This document shows, piece by piece, positions 7,843-16,982 of a stretch of 64,000 nt of DNA. The position numbers and the translations under genes are program-made. Position 1 is the stretch's first letter; each line of letters opens with the position of its first letter. This stretch comes from Pseudomonas tensinigenes (GTDB taxonomy: Bacteria; Pseudomonadota; Gammaproteobacteria; Pseudomonadales; Pseudomonadaceae), in assembly GCF_014268445.2 (NCBI RefSeq), contig NZ_CP077089.1, positions 3,713,501 to 3,777,500 of the forward strand, written 5' to 3'. Below the pieces are notes generated by a model, which saw only the letters and a program-made list of their open reading frames with translations, ran no database searches and had not been told where the DNA came from.

Positions 7843-9512
7843 GCCGACACCTCCAGCGTCTTCGGATAGACCCGTTCCTTGAACGGCTCCAGTCCGATCC
7901 GCGTGACGGTGTCGACAAACAGTTCCTCGTGCTCGCGATAGCGCACAAACGTGCCGATGATGCGCTCGATCACCTGTGGCACCTCGGCGGCGCTGAACGA
8001 TGGGCCGATGACTTTACCCAGTGCGCTGTTTTTGCCCTGGGCGCCGCCGAGGGTGATCTGGTACCACTCGCTGCCGTTCTTATCGACGCCGAGGATGCCG
8101 ATATTGCCGATGTGGTGGTGACCGCAGGCGTTCATGCAGCCAGAGATGTTCAGGCTGATATCGCCCAGATCGTGCAGGTAATCGAGGTTGTCGAAGCGTG
8201 CCTGAATCGCCTGGGCGATCGGGATCGATTTAGCGTTGGCCAACGCACAGAAATCGCCACCCGGGCAGGCAATGATGTCGGTGAGCAGGCCGACGTTGGC
8301 GCTGCCCAGATCGTGTTTGCACGCCAGCTGCCACAACGCATAGAGGTCGGTTTTCGGCACATCGGGCAAGACGATGTTCTGCTCGTGGGCAATACGAATC
8401 TCGCCGAAACCGAAACGTTGCGACCAATCGGCCACCGCGAGCATCTGCACGCCGGTGACATCCCCCGGCGGCGAGGCCATGCCCGGTTTGGTCGACAGCA
8501 CCACGCTGGTGTAACCCGGCACCTTGTGCGGTTGCACATTGCGCGCGACCCAACGGGCGAACGCCGGGCTTTCGGCCAGGCGCGTGCCGAAGTCCAGATC
8601 AGTGTCGGCCAGGCTGTGATAGACCGGTGGCACGAAGGCACTGGCGACCCGTTGATATTCGGCGTCGGTCAACTGCGCCGGGCCGTCCTTGAGGTGCTGC
8701 CATTCCTCTTCGACTTCCTTGGCAAACGCCTCGATGCCCAATGCCTTGACTAGAATCTTGATCCGCGCCTTGTACTTGTTATCGCGCCGGCCATGACGGT
8801 TGTACACCCGCAAAACGGCCTCGACGTAAGACAGCAAATGCTGCCACGGCAAACCTTCGCGGATCTGCAAACCGAGGATCGGCGTACGGCCCAGACCTCC
8901 CCCGACGATCACTCGCAGGAGCATCTGCCCATCGCGGTCGGGGTAAAGGTACAGACCGATGTCGTGCATCATGATCGCCGCGCGATCCTGCTTCGCCGAA
9001 CAGATGGCGATCTTGAATTTGCGTGGCAGAAAGAGGAATTCCGGGTTGATCGTCGACCACTGCCGCAGGATCTCGGCCAACGGGCGCGGGTCGATCAACT
9101 CGTCTGCCGCGACCCCGGCGAACGCCTCGGTGGTGATGTTGCGCACACAGTTGCCGGAGGTCTGGATCGCATGCATGTTGACCTGCGCCAGACGTTCGAG
9201 AATATCCGGCACGTCGCTCAGTTCGATCCAGTTGAACTGCATGTTCTGCCGCGTGGTGAAGTGGCCGTAACCGCGATCATAGTCGCTGGCGATGCTCGCC
9301 AGCGTGCGCATCTGCTTGGCGTTCAACGTGCCGTAGGGAATCGCCACGCGCAGCATGTAGGCGTGCTTTTGCATGTACAGGCCGTTTTGCAGGCGCAGCG
9401 GCAAAAACTCCTCTTCGCTCAGTTCCCCGGCCATGAAGCGCTCGACCTGATCGCGAAACTGCGCAACGCGCTCGAACACCAGCGCCCGGTCGTAATCATC
9501 GTATTGATACAT
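7839..9512 (-). CDS. Nitrite/sulfite reductase, siroheme and [4Fe-4S] hemoprotein
   Basis: A 557-residue reductase of the CysI/NirA superfamily. The siroheme region includes FTTRQNMQFNWIEL and TSGNCVRNITTE; the cluster Cys pairs are CPGGDFC and GCMNAC in the C-terminal third. It catalyses six-electron reduction of sulfite or nitrite. The ATG at 9512 is preferred because GAGGTG precedes it; an in-frame GTG at 9536 lacks an SD. It is divergent from ccoN-ccoQ and overlaps a DUF934 gene, an arrangement like P. aeruginosa PA4129-PA4134, where PA4130 is cyanide-inducible. It could instead be the general assimilatory CysI; both paralogues share a DUF934 partner, so I give no symbol. Confidence 0.9.
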   Translation of the reverse strand: MYQYDDYDRALVFERVAQFRDQVERFMAGELSEEEFLPLRLQNGLYMQKHAYMLRVAIPYGTLNAKQMRTLASIASDYDRGYGHFTTRQNMQFNWIELSDVPDILERLAQVNMHAIQTSGNCVRNITTEAFAGVAADELIDPRPLAEILRQWSTINPEFLFLPRKFKIAICSAKQDRAAIMMHDIGLYLYPDRDGQMLLRVIVGGGLGRTPILGLQIREGLPWQHLLSYVEAVLRVYNRHGRRDNKYKARIKILVKALGIEAFAKEVEEEWQHLKDGPAQLTDAEYQRVASAFVPPVYHSLADTDLDFGTRLAESPAFARWVARNVQPHKVPGYTSVVLSTKPGMASPPGDVTGVQMLAVADWSQRFGFGEIRIAHEQNIVLPDVPKTDLYALWQLACKHDLGSANVGLLTDIIACPGGDFCALANAKSIPIAQAIQARFDNLDYLHDLGDISLNISGCMNACGHHHIGNIGILGVDKNGSEWYQITLGGAQGKNSALGKVIGPSFSAAEVPQVIERIIGTFVRYREHEELFVDTVTRIGLEPFKERVYPKTLEVSA

Positions 9513-9528
9513 GCACACCTCATCAGAA

Positions 9529-9543
9529 TTGATCACGGATCAA
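9529..9543. promoter_or_regulatory. Palindromic operator candidate between the reductase and ccoN genes
   Basis: TTGATCACGGATCAA is a perfect 6-bp inverted repeat with a 3-nt spacer, 17 bases upstream of the reductase ATG. It resembles an ANR/FNR box (TTGAT-N4-ATCAA) but its spacer is one base too long. A GntR-type or other operator is possible. Confidence 0.4.
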
Positions 9544-9545
9544 AA

Positions 9546-9575
9546 CTGTGGGAGCGAGCCTGCTCGCTCCCACAG
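9546..9575. repeat. Compact REP palindrome
   Basis: CTGTGGGAGCGAGC joined directly to its inverted complement, i.e. two REP ends without the usual spacer. It sits in the divergent promoter region. Confidence 0.8.
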
Positions 9576-9797
9576 GATTTTCCCAGACTATGGCCGAACG
9601 GCGCAGCACGTTACAGATTCACCTGAAGCGATAAAAACCATATCAGGGCGCGGCAGAACGCCGCAGTCAGCCCTTCAATCTGATCCGCACAAATCAAGGA
9701 TTCCTGAGCCTGTTTTGTTTCTGACGGGGTTTCTACAGTGCAGCTCATGCCAGACCGGGTGGCCTGGCAAGACTTTGCAACCGTGGATGAACTGACC

Positions 9798-11225
9798 ATG
9801 AGCACAGCAACAATCGGACAGGCTTATAACTACAAGGTCGTCCGCCAATTCGTCATCGCGACGATTTTCTGGGGTGTGGTGGGCATGGCAATGGGCGTTT
9901 TGATCGCCTCGCAACTGGTCTGGCCAGAGATGAACTTGGACCTGCCATGGACCACCTTCGGCCGACTGCGACCGCTGCACACCAGCCTGGTGATTTTCGG
10001 ATTCGCCGGCAGCGCGCAATTCGCCGCCAGTTACTACGCGGTGCAACGCACCTGCCAGGTGCGGCTGTATTCAGACACACTCACCGCGTTCACCTTCTGG
10101 GGCTGGCAATCGGTGATTGTGATCATGCTGATCACTCTGCCGCTGGGCTACACCACCACCAAGGAATACGCCGAGATCGAATTCTCCGGCGCGGTGTGGA
10201 TGGCCGTGGTCTGGGTCGCCTACGCCGTGGTGTTCTTCACCACCGTGGTGCAACGCAAGACCAAGCATATCTACGTCGGCAACTGGTTTTTCGGTGCGTT
10301 CATTCTGGTGATCGCCATGCTGCATGTGGTCAATCACCTGTCGATTCCGGTGGACTGGTTCAAGTCGTATCCGGTGTATTCCGGGGCTACCGATGCCATG
10401 GTGCAGTGGTGGTATGGGCACAACGCGGTGGGCTTTTTCCTCACCACCGGGTTCCTCGGGATGATGTATTACTTCGTGCCGAAGCAGGTCAATCGGCCGG
10501 TGTATTCGTATCGCTTGTCGATCGTGCATTTCTGGGCGCTGATCACCCTGTACATCTGGGCCGGCCCGCACCATTTGCACTACACCGCGCTGCCGGACTG
10601 GGCGCAGTCGCTGGGCATGGCCATGTCGCTGATCCTGCTCGCGCCGAGCTGGGGCGGGATGATCAACGGCATGATGACCTTGTCCGGCGCCTGGCATAAG
10701 TTGCGCACCGATCCGATCCTGCGCTTCCTCGTGCTGTCGCTGGCGTTCTACGGCATGTCGACGTTCGAAGGGCCGATGATGGCGATCAAAACCGTCAACG
10801 CCCTCTCCCACTACACCGACTGGACCATCGGCCACGTCCACGCCGGGGCGTTGGGCTGGGTGGCGATGATCACCTTCGGTGCGACTTATCACATGGTGCC
10901 CAAAGTGTTTGGCCGCGAGCAGATGTACAGCACGCCGCTGATCAACCTGCACTTCTGGCTGGCGACCATTGGCACCGTGCTGTACATCGCCTCGATGTGG
11001 GTCAACGGCATCACCCAGGGCCTGATGTGGCGGGCGATCAACGAGGACGGCACGCTGACCTATTCGTTTGTCGAAGCGCTGCAAGCCAGCCATCCGGGGT
11101 TCATCGTGCGCTTTGCTGGCGGGGTGTTTTTCCTCACGGGTATGTTGCTGATGGCTTACAACGTGTGGCGCACGGTGCGGGTCGCCGACGTCGCGCTGGC
11201 GCACCGCGAAGCGCAGATCGCCTGA
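9798..11225 (+). CDS. ccoN: cbb3-type cytochrome c oxidase subunit I, orphan CcoN (CcoN4-like)
   Basis: A 475-residue heme-copper oxidase subunit I of the C family. Ligands are visible: His61 (low-spin heme, [12 protein letters not shown]), His208 (Cu[12 protein letters not shown]), Tyr252 with His258/His259 ([12 protein letters not shown]), and His346/His348 ([10 protein letters not shown]). About 12 membrane helices are expected. No ccoO or ccoP follows, so this is an orphan subunit that would exchange into complexes encoded elsewhere. Its neighbours match P. aeruginosa ccoN4Q4 (PA4133-PA4134), whose isoforms are linked to cyanide-tolerant and phenazine-dependent respiration. The start at 9798 is supported by family length; the frame is open from 9738. 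Confidence 0.93.
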   Translation: MSTATIGQAYNYKVVRQFVIATIFWGVVGMAMGVLIASQLVWPEMNLDLPWTTFGRLRPLHTSLVIFGFAGSAQFAASYYAVQRTCQVRLYSDTLTAFTFWGWQSVIVIMLITLPLGYTTTKEYAEIEFSGAVWMAVVWVAYAVVFFTTVVQRKTKHIYVGNWFFGAFILVIAMLHVVNHLSIPVDWFKSYPVYSGATDAMVQWWYGHNAVGFFLTTGFLGMMYYFVPKQVNRPVYSYRLSIVHFWALITLYIWAGPHHLHYTALPDWAQSLGMAMSLILLAPSWGGMINGMMTLSGAWHKLRTDPILRFLVLSLAFYGMSTFEGPMMAIKTVNALSHYTDWTIGHVHAGALGWVAMITFGATYHMVPKVFGREQMYSTPLINLHFWLATIGTVLYIASMWVNGITQGLMWRAINEDGTLTYSFVEALQASHPGFIVRFAGGVFFLTGMLLMAYNVWRTVRVADVALAHREAQIA

Positions 11226-11240
11226 GGCAGGGAGCCGAAT

Positions 11241-11462
11241 GTGATGGATATTTTTTTCAATGTGTTGGGCGTGGTGTTTCTGTGGCTGGCGGTGGAGTAT
11301 TGCTTGCGGCGGGAGACGGCGGACAGTCTGGATGAGGCGAGCATGGTGCCGTTTGCCGATGACCCGGAGGTGGCTCGGCGGGTTGAGCTGGCCACTGGCA
11401 AGACAGTGAAAGCGGTGGCGCCTGAAGTAGCGAAGCCGGGGTGGGTCAATCTCGATATGTGA
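11241..11462 (+). CDS. ccoQ: Small cbb3 oxidase subunit, CcoQ/FixQ-like
   Basis: A 73-residue protein with a single N-terminal membrane helix (FFNVLGVVFLWLAVEY) and a polar tail ending KPGWVNLDM. It begins 15 bases after ccoN with a GGGAG SD; GTG at 11241 or ATG at 11244 could be used. CcoQ stabilises or matures cbb3 complexes. It is longer than the typical CcoQ, and assignment rests on the adjacency to ccoN and the topology, as for CcoQ4 of P. aeruginosa. Confidence 0.75.
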   Translation: MMDIFFNVLGVVFLWLAVEYCLRRETADSLDEASMVPFADDPEVARRVELATGKTVKAVAPEVAKPGWVNLDM

Positions 11463-11480
11463 GGTGTGTCTGGTGGGTTG

Positions 11481-11640
11481 CCCTCACCCTAGCCCTCTCC
11501 CAGAGGGAGAGGGAACTGACCGCGTGGTTTATGCGAACTACATCGACCTGAAATATCAAGTCGAACTCAAGTTTAGAACAGCACTCGGTCGGCTCCCTTT
11601 CCCCCCTCGCCCCCTTGGGGGAGAGGGCTGGGGTGAGGGG
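11481..11640. repeat. Inverted-repeat element (CCCTCACCCTAGCCCTCTCCC ends)
   Basis: The element starts CCCTCACCCTAGCCCTCTCCC and ends GGGGGAGAGGGCTGGGGTGAGGG, with CAGAGGGAGAGGGAACTGACC inside. It lies between convergent ccoQ and the following minus-strand gene, so it may serve as a bidirectional terminator. It shares ends with 5854-6160. Confidence 0.7.
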
Positions 11641-11654
11641 GTAAGCTCTTGATC

Positions 11655-12146
11655 TTAACCGCGATCCCGAGGGATCAGGCTCTGCAACTGCTGGGCGAGG
11701 AAGTTGGCATCAAAGGCAAACGTATCCGGATCCTTCAGCCCATTGGTCTTGCGCCACTGCCACTCACCATTCGCCAGTCCCACCAACGAAATGCTGCCAT
11801 AACGCGCCGCCGTCAGCCCCATCACCGCAAGCGAAATCTGCCCCGCACTGCCCATCACATCCGGCACGAACTCCACCGGTTTTCCGGCAATCACAATGCT
11901 CAGTTTCTCAGTCTTGAAGGTCGAGGTTTCCACCGGTGTACTCGGCCCGAACGCGACGTACGCCTCGCGATTCACCTCCAGCAGATTCGGCGCCTGCACC
12001 GGTTCCAGCCATTGCTGAATATCGCCGAACAGCGCGGTAATCCGCGTGGCCCAGACCGCTGACTGTGTTTCGAACAGTTGCTTCTTGTGCGCTTCGCTCT
12101 CGGCGTAATGACGAAGCATCTCGCCCAATTGTTGTACGTCGTCCAT
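11655..12146 (-). CDS. Hypothetical protein
   Basis: A 163-residue soluble-looking protein that I do not recognise. The start MDDVQQLGEMLRHYAESEAHKK has GAGG nine bases upstream; the frame stays open to 12359 but lacks support there. The N-terminal third is helical and charged, the middle has TFKTEKLSIVIAGKPVEFVP and the C-terminal part ends FLAQQLQSLIPRDRG. No signal peptide or membrane segment is present. It is convergent with ccoQ and divergent from the racemase gene. Confidence 0.65.
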   Translation of the reverse strand: MDDVQQLGEMLRHYAESEAHKKQLFETQSAVWATRITALFGDIQQWLEPVQAPNLLEVNREAYVAFGPSTPVETSTFKTEKLSIVIAGKPVEFVPDVMGSAGQISLAVMGLTAARYGSISLVGLANGEWQWRKTNGLKDPDTFAFDANFLAQQLQSLIPRDRG

Positions 12147-12358
12147 AGCGGTGTACCTCGGAAAGGACCTGCAATACTCGATAGTGGCAGATACCAGCCC
12201 CGGCGTACGTTTAACCTGCACCCGCCCCGACAAAGCACCATGACACTTGCGTGAAAGATCAGCGGTACAGTCACTTGCTGCTGGCATCGAAGCATGAAGA
12301 AAAGGAAACTCCGGGCAGACCTGAACGCTCGACACTGCAATTTGCCTGAGGACATCCA

Positions 12359-13051
12359 ATGCGCACCATCGGCCTGATCGGCGGCATGAGCTGGGAATCC
12401 AGCGCCGAATACTATCGACTCATCAATCAGCAAGTCCGTGATCGTCTCGGCCCGTTGCGTTCGGCGCAATTGCTGATGTACAGCGTCGACTTCGGCCCTG
12501 TCGAACAGGCCCAGCACGCCGGGCGCTGGGACGATGCGGCGGCAATTCTGGTGGATGCCGCGCGCAGGCTCGAAGCCGGCGGCGCCGAATGCGTGGTGCT
12601 GTGTACCAACACCATGCACAAGGTTGCCGAACAAATTCAGGCGGCGATCAGCATTCCGTTTCTGCACATTGCCGAACCGGCCGCGCAGGCTGCCCTGTCG
12701 ATCGACGCACGCACGGTGGGATTGCTCGGTACGGCATTCACGATGGAACAGGACTTTCTCAAGCAACGCCTGGTCGCCAAGGGTTTGACCGTATTGGTGC
12801 CGGACGAAACAGAGCGCAAGGACGTGCACCGGATCATCTACGACGAACTCTGCGTCGGTGTGATCAGCGATCAGTCGCGAGAAATCTATCAGCGGGTGAT
12901 CGAATCCCTCACCGCGCGTGGCGCGCAGGCGATCATCCTCGGTTGCACGGAAATCGGCCTGTTGCTCAAACCCGAACACAGCGCCCTGCCCCTGCTCGAC
13001 ACCACCGAACTGCATGCGCAGTCGGCGGTGGCGTTCGCCCTGGGCGACTGA
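12359..13051 (+). CDS. Aspartate/glutamate racemase family protein (YgeA-like)
   Basis: A 230-residue PLP-independent racemase. It starts MRTIGLIGGMSWESSAEYY and has the two catalytic cysteines in the expected contexts: Cys82 (LCTNTMHK) and Cys196 (LGCTEIG). The YgeA subgroup racemizes a range of amino acids, with homoserine best supported in E. coli. GAGGA precedes the ATG. The gene is single and ends two bases before a convergent GNAT gene. Substrate cannot be told from sequence. Confidence 0.88.
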   Translation: MRTIGLIGGMSWESSAEYYRLINQQVRDRLGPLRSAQLLMYSVDFGPVEQAQHAGRWDDAAAILVDAARRLEAGGAECVVLCTNTMHKVAEQIQAAISIPFLHIAEPAAQAALSIDARTVGLLGTAFTMEQDFLKQRLVAKGLTVLVPDETERKDVHRIIYDELCVGVISDQSREIYQRVIESLTARGAQAIILGCTEIGLLLKPEHSALPLLDTTELHAQSAVAFALGD

Positions 13052-13052
13052 C

Positions 13053-13571
13053 TCAGGTTTTCGGACGACTGCGCAGACGGGCCATGCTCAAGGTGTCGAC
13101 CCACTGCCCGTCGCGCACCGCGTAATCGCGAAACAGGCCTTCGTCCTCGAAACCGAATTTGCGGTAGAGCGCGATGGCGGCCTCGTTGTCGGCGTAAACC
13201 GAGAGTTCGACGCGGTGCAGGTTCATCCAGTTGTCGGCAACGTCGAGTGCCGCCGCCAACAGCTTCGAACCCACGCCTTTGCCCTGCCACGCCCCGGCGA
13301 CTGCCATACCGACGCTGCCGGCGTGGCTGCGACGAATCCGCGAATAGTTTTCCAGCCCCAGATGGCCGATGACCTGGCCCTGATGCAGCGCGACCAGCTT
13401 CAACACCCGTTCATTTTCCGCCAGCAGCCGTTGGCGCCAGACGTCGACGGACTGAAACGGCATCTGCAACACCTGCCGGGTGACGGCCCGCTCGTTGTAG
13501 AGCGCAGTGACAGCCTCGAGGTGCGACTCGCTGAAGCGTTCGATGTGAATGGCGGCGTTGTGGTCGGGCAT
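13053..13571 (-). CDS. GNAT N-acetyltransferase, YhhY/AaaT-like
   Basis: A 172-residue acetyltransferase. The acetyl-CoA loop is QGKGVGSKLL and the C-terminal block DNWMNLHRVELSVYADN with ALYRKFGFEDEGLFRDYAVRDGQW closely follows E. coli YhhY/AaaT, which acetylates phenylalanine and methionine. The start at 13571 has GGAAGGA upstream; the frame is open to 13607 but without an SD. Substrate assignment is by family only. Confidence 0.87.
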   Translation of the reverse strand: MPDHNAAIHIERFSESHLEAVTALYNERAVTRQVLQMPFQSVDVWRQRLLAENERVLKLVALHQGQVIGHLGLENYSRIRRSHAGSVGMAVAGAWQGKGVGSKLLAAALDVADNWMNLHRVELSVYADNEAAIALYRKFGFEDEGLFRDYAVRDGQWVDTLSMARLRSRPKT

Positions 13572-13647
13572 GGCGGATCCTTCCTGGATCGATGTGTGGC
13601 TGACCACTCTAAACCGCCAAACACGACATCAGCCATAGGTAAATACT

Positions 13648-13736
13648 TGTAGGAGTGAGCCTGCTCGCGATAGCGGTGTGTCAGTCAATATTGATCAATC
13701 TGACAGAAGGCTATCGCGAGCAGGCTCACTCCTACA
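13648..13736. repeat. REPIN
   Basis: TGTAGGAGTGAGCCTGCTCG and its inverted complement surround a spacer of about 40 bases. This copy has the variant AGGAGTGAGCC in place of GGGAGCGAGCC in both arms, so the two arms have co-varied. Confidence 0.88.
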
Positions 13737-13763
13737 GGGGAATGTGAGCACAGGAGGATTGCC

Positions 13764-14744
13764 TCAGCTCTGGAACCATTCGTGGCGTTCGTTGAAGGTG
13801 TGGTGGATGAGGTCGGTGAGGGTCTGCACTTCAGCCACATTCTGTGACTCGGCGTTGACGGCCAGCCATGCCTGCAATTGCATAGGTTCTTCAAATAATC
13901 CCGGTAGCGCGATCAGACCCCGATCAAACCGGCTCATATACGCCGGCAACAAACCGATGCAAGCGCTACAGCGAATCATCTCCAGCATCAATTCATAGGA
14001 CTGCATCTGCACCACCCCGGCCAACCGCTGTTCGACCAGTTCGTTCCACGGGCGAAAACTGTCGATCTGCCGATCATGCTGCCATTGCACCAGCATGAAG
14101 TCGGCAAGGTCATCAGGCGTGTCCGGGCGCGCGGTGACGCGGGAGTAGCGTTTGGCGATGTGCGGCAGGTAGTCGAGGCGCGCCAGTGGTTGCGGTTCGC
14201 TGGTGGCGAAGGTCGGTCCGGGGTGTGGGGTTTCGCCGTGGGCGAGCCAGAGGACGATGTCGGCGCTGACGGCGCGCAGGGACAGTTCGCTGTCCAGCGC
14301 GATGATTTCCAGACGTACGCTGGCATTGCGGCGCAGCAGTGCGATGAGGTCGCGGCCGAGGATGTCGTGCAGGATCGATTCGGCGACGGCGAGGCGAATC
14401 AGCGGTTGCTCGATCACCGGGAGTTTGCGTTCGTTGGCCAGCGCTATCAGTTTGGCCTGCAATTGCTGGCCTTCGCGGGTCAGGCTCAGGGCGCTGCCCT
14501 GGAAGCTGAACAGGGTGTGTTGCAGTTCTTGTTCGAGCTGTGCCAGTTGCTTGCGCAGCAAGGTCGAGCGCACGTTGAGGCTGCGTGCGGCTTGCATGAA
14601 GCAGCCGCAGCGGGCGCTGACCAGAAAGTATTGCGCGACGTCGCTGTCGATGGTGGCGGCGTGTGCGAGCCACGGTTCGCTGTGGTCATGGGGCCAGTGG
14701 TAATCGGGGTTGCCCTGTCGTCCTGCGGGTTCGGTGAATGACAT
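13764..14744 (-). CDS. LysR-family transcriptional regulator
   Basis: A 326-residue LTTR. The winged helix is at about residues 30-95 (DVAQYFLVSARCGCFMQAARSLNVRSTLLRKQLAQLE), followed by a periplasmic-binding-fold effector domain (IRLAVAESILHDILGRDL). The start at 14744 has GGGAG at good spacing. It is convergent to nothing nearby and lies just downstream of the pdt-like locus on the same strand; in P. aeruginosa a regulator gene (PA0701, as I recall) also sits at this end of the corresponding locus. Whether it controls the locus is inference. Confidence 0.87.
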   Translation of the reverse strand: MSFTEPAGRQGNPDYHWPHDHSEPWLAHAATIDSDVAQYFLVSARCGCFMQAARSLNVRSTLLRKQLAQLEQELQHTLFSFQGSALSLTREGQQLQAKLIALANERKLPVIEQPLIRLAVAESILHDILGRDLIALLRRNASVRLEIIALDSELSLRAVSADIVLWLAHGETPHPGPTFATSEPQPLARLDYLPHIAKRYSRVTARPDTPDDLADFMLVQWQHDRQIDSFRPWNELVEQRLAGVVQMQSYELMLEMIRCSACIGLLPAYMSRFDRGLIALPGLFEEPMQLQAWLAVNAESQNVAEVQTLTDLIHHTFNERHEWFQS

Positions 14745-14791
14745 TGATGACTCCCTGTCGATCTTTGTATTTATGAATGTCCACCAATCCA

Positions 14792-14883
14792 CTGTGGGAG
14801 CGAGCCTGCTCGCGAAAGCGGCGCGTCAGTCACCGCAATTGTTGGATGTGCAGACGCTTTCGCGAGCAGGCTCGCTCCCACAG
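14792..14883. repeat. REPIN
   Basis: CTGTGGGAGCGAGCCTGCTC and its inverted complement with a spacer of about 45 bases, between the LysR gene and the parvulin gene. Confidence 0.9.
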
Positions 14884-14903
14884 GGGTTGTGGTGTAGGTC
14901 AAA

Positions 14904-15851
14904 TCAGCGTTTTTCCTCTAGGACTTTGTTGAGTTCGGCACCGTCGATGCTGAGTGTCGCGGTATTGAGCATGCCGTCCAGATAGGCTTGGGCAATCTGC
15001 TCCTGACGCTGTGCACGCAAGGCCTGGGTCAGTTGATCACGCAGTTCGTCGAGGGTCGCCAGACGTGCTGGTTGTTGCTCGGTGAGTTTGATCACGTGGA
15101 ACCCGGCGGCGCTCTGGACGGGATCGGAAACCGCGCCGACCTTGAGCCGCGCCACGGCGCCTCGCACTTCCGGCACCAATTGCTGCAACGGTTGCAGGCC
15201 GCTATCGCCGCCGCGTTCAGCGGTGACGCGATCCTGAGAATACTGCGTCGCCAGTGCAGCAAATTCCGCCGGCGTCGCCTGAGCTTTCTTGCTCAGTTCA
15301 AGCGCCTGCTTGCGCACGGCTTCAAGCGTCTGCGGATCATTCACCCCAAGGAAAATCTGACTGACCCGATACAACGCCGGTGTCTGCCAGTTCGTCTTGC
15401 CCGCGTCATAAGCCTGCTGCAATTCAGCCACACTCGGATAATCCGCCGGCACCTGGCTGACCGAACGCAAGTAATCACGGAACACAATCTGCTCAGTCGC
15501 CGCCCGGGTCTGCCGCGCAACCTCCGGACGCTGCGCCCAACCCTGCGCATCGGCCTGCTCCAGCACCGCTTTCTCGGCCAGCCGCGTGCGAATCCAGCGC
15601 TCCAGCGCTTCACGATTGCCGCGCAATTGTTCGCGGGTCTCTGGCGGGACTGTCGCCAGCAACGCCTGAAGTTCCGCAGGGGTTACTTGCTGATTGCCCA
15701 AGCGCGCCACCGCCGGCCCCGTTGCAACCGTCGCCAGCGGTGACGATTGCTGGGCGGCGACCGGGTCACTGCCCGGCCGCACCACCAGCGCCACGGCCAC
15801 CACCAACAGCGCCACTGCCGCAGCGCTGATCACCATGGCAGGCTTTTTCAC
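14904..15851 (-). CDS. Periplasmic parvulin-type peptidyl-prolyl isomerase (PpiC/PrsA-like)
   Basis: A 315-residue protein with a single N-terminal membrane segment (residues 6-25, rich in Ala/Val) and a SurA/PrsA-like chaperone fold. The parvulin domain is at about residues 160-270 (YRVSQIFLG, AALATQYSQD, GGDSGLQPLQQLVPEV, VQSAAGFHVIKL). It uses a GTG start that overlaps the upstream stop (GTGA). It is the last gene of the pdt-like locus and would assist folding of the secreted or outer-membrane product in the periplasm. It corresponds by position to PA0699 of P. aeruginosa. Confidence 0.85.
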   Translation of the reverse strand: MKKPAMVISAAAVALLVVAVALVVRPGSDPVAAQQSSPLATVATGPAVARLGNQQVTPAELQALLATVPPETREQLRGNREALERWIRTRLAEKAVLEQADAQGWAQRPEVARQTRAATEQIVFRDYLRSVSQVPADYPSVAELQQAYDAGKTNWQTPALYRVSQIFLGVNDPQTLEAVRKQALELSKKAQATPAEFAALATQYSQDRVTAERGGDSGLQPLQQLVPEVRGAVARLKVGAVSDPVQSAAGFHVIKLTEQQPARLATLDELRDQLTQALRAQRQEQIAQAYLDGMLNTATLSIDGAELNKVLEEKR

Positions 15852-16318
15852 AGCGCGACTTCCTCTTGCTCGGCCACGGCGACTTTGGCGGTCTGCGCGC
15901 TGCCGTTCTGGGTGAAGTCACGCAGATAAACGATGAACTCTTGCAACAGCCGATCCCACAATTCCAGGTTGCCACGCAGGTGATCGTTGCTCACGCCCGC
16001 CGCCACCACCACGTCCATTTCCATCACCAGAAACTCGCCCTGCAACGACAAACGCGCAAAACGACGGCTGGCGTTCCACTGCTCGGCCACACCCTGTGGC
16101 AACTCACCCTGCACCCGCAGCGCACAGCTGAAAGTGAAGTCGACGTAGCTGCCCTGCTCCACCGCCGGGTTGCCGAAACGCACGGCGTAGCCGATGCCCT
16201 GGCTGGCGCTGAGCAACTGGACGATGCCGTTCTGCTCGGTTTCGTTGACGCGATAACCCGCAGCTTGCAGGACTTCGGTCAGAGATTTTGGCGATACGTG
16301 GCTGATCAATTGAGTCAT
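15848..16318 (-). CDS. YbjN-like (T3SS-chaperone fold) protein
   Basis: A 156-residue signal-less protein. The pattern KSLTEVLQAAGYRVNET, AVRFGNPAVEQGSYVDFTFSCAL, NASRRFARLSLQGEFLVMEMDVVVAAGVSNDHL fits the YbjN family, which shares its fold with type III secretion chaperones. It is translationally coupled to the parvulin gene. In this setting a cytoplasmic chaperone or regulator role for the secretion locus is plausible but unproven. Confidence 0.75.
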   Translation of the reverse strand: MTQLISHVSPKSLTEVLQAAGYRVNETEQNGIVQLLSASQGIGYAVRFGNPAVEQGSYVDFTFSCALRVQGELPQGVAEQWNASRRFARLSLQGEFLVMEMDVVVAAGVSNDHLRGNLELWDRLLQEFIVYLRDFTQNGSAQTAKVAVAEQEEVAL

Positions 16319-16335
16319 TGTTTCTTCCTTGTCTA

Positions 16336-16965
16336 TCAGTGCGAGAGCGCGGCTTGCGGCGCGTCGAATTGAGTCTTGTAAAGGTCATCGCCGAACCCCT
16401 GAGCCAGTTCATCGAACTTGACCCGGGCGCTGCCCGCGAAGGGCTGGCGGATCTTCATCACCTCGGCCACGTCGATGTTTTCGTAGGCAGTGAGGATCTG
16501 CTTGGCGACGCCGTACATCTGCTGATTCTTGACTGAACATTGCTGCACTTGTGTGTCACGTTCAGCCAATTGCGCTTGAAGCTTAGACCGTTCTGCCTCT
16601 TTGGCACGGGCCATGACCAGCAACTCGTCATAGGCCTTCTTGAACTTGCCGGTCTGCTCGGCGCTGGCCGCCACTTGTGCCTGCGCCTGGCTGTGCAGGC
16701 TCTGCTGCTGCCCGGCCAGTTGCTCGGCGACGCCTTTGGCCTTGGCCAGTTCAGCGGTCAACTGCTTGATTTGCGCCTGCGCAGCCTTGGCTTCATTCTG
16801 CGCCGCCAGTTGCGCGGCGCTGGCCTGGGCCTGCTGACTTTGCAGGGCCTGCAACTGCTGCGTGGTGCTGCGCAATTGCGTACGCAGGCGTTCTTCCATG
16901 CCTTCGGCACTGGCCCCGGTGGCGATCAACAGCCCGAGCCCGAGCAACACAAAACGCGTTTTCAT
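16336..16965 (-). CDS. Periplasmic coiled-coil protein
   Basis: A 209-residue protein with a Sec signal (MKTRFVLLGLGLLIATGASA) and then a Gln/Ala-rich coiled coil over about residues 22-145 (repeated QAQ, AQLAAQNEAKAAQAQIKQL). A single Cys follows in TQVQQCSVKNQQMYGVAKQIL. It lies between the porin gene and the YbjN-like gene. The architecture resembles periplasmic scaffold proteins such as YbgF/CpoB in outline only; no family assignment is made. It is the positional counterpart of PA0697. Confidence 0.75.
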   Translation of the reverse strand: MKTRFVLLGLGLLIATGASAEGMEERLRTQLRSTTQQLQALQSQQAQASAAQLAAQNEAKAAQAQIKQLTAELAKAKGVAEQLAGQQQSLHSQAQAQVAASAEQTGKFKKAYDELLVMARAKEAERSKLQAQLAERDTQVQQCSVKNQQMYGVAKQILTAYENIDVAEVMKIRQPFAGSARVKFDELAQGFGDDLYKTQFDAPQAALSH

Positions 16966-16982
16966 AACCCTCTCCCGGCGCC

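Noticed and set aside
9529-9543. ANR/FNR box
   Set aside because: The spacer is five bases, not four, so I list it only as an unidentified palindrome.
14792-14883. Factor-independent terminator of the parvulin operon
   Set aside because: The hairpin is a REPIN without a T-run; a terminator role is possible but not supported.
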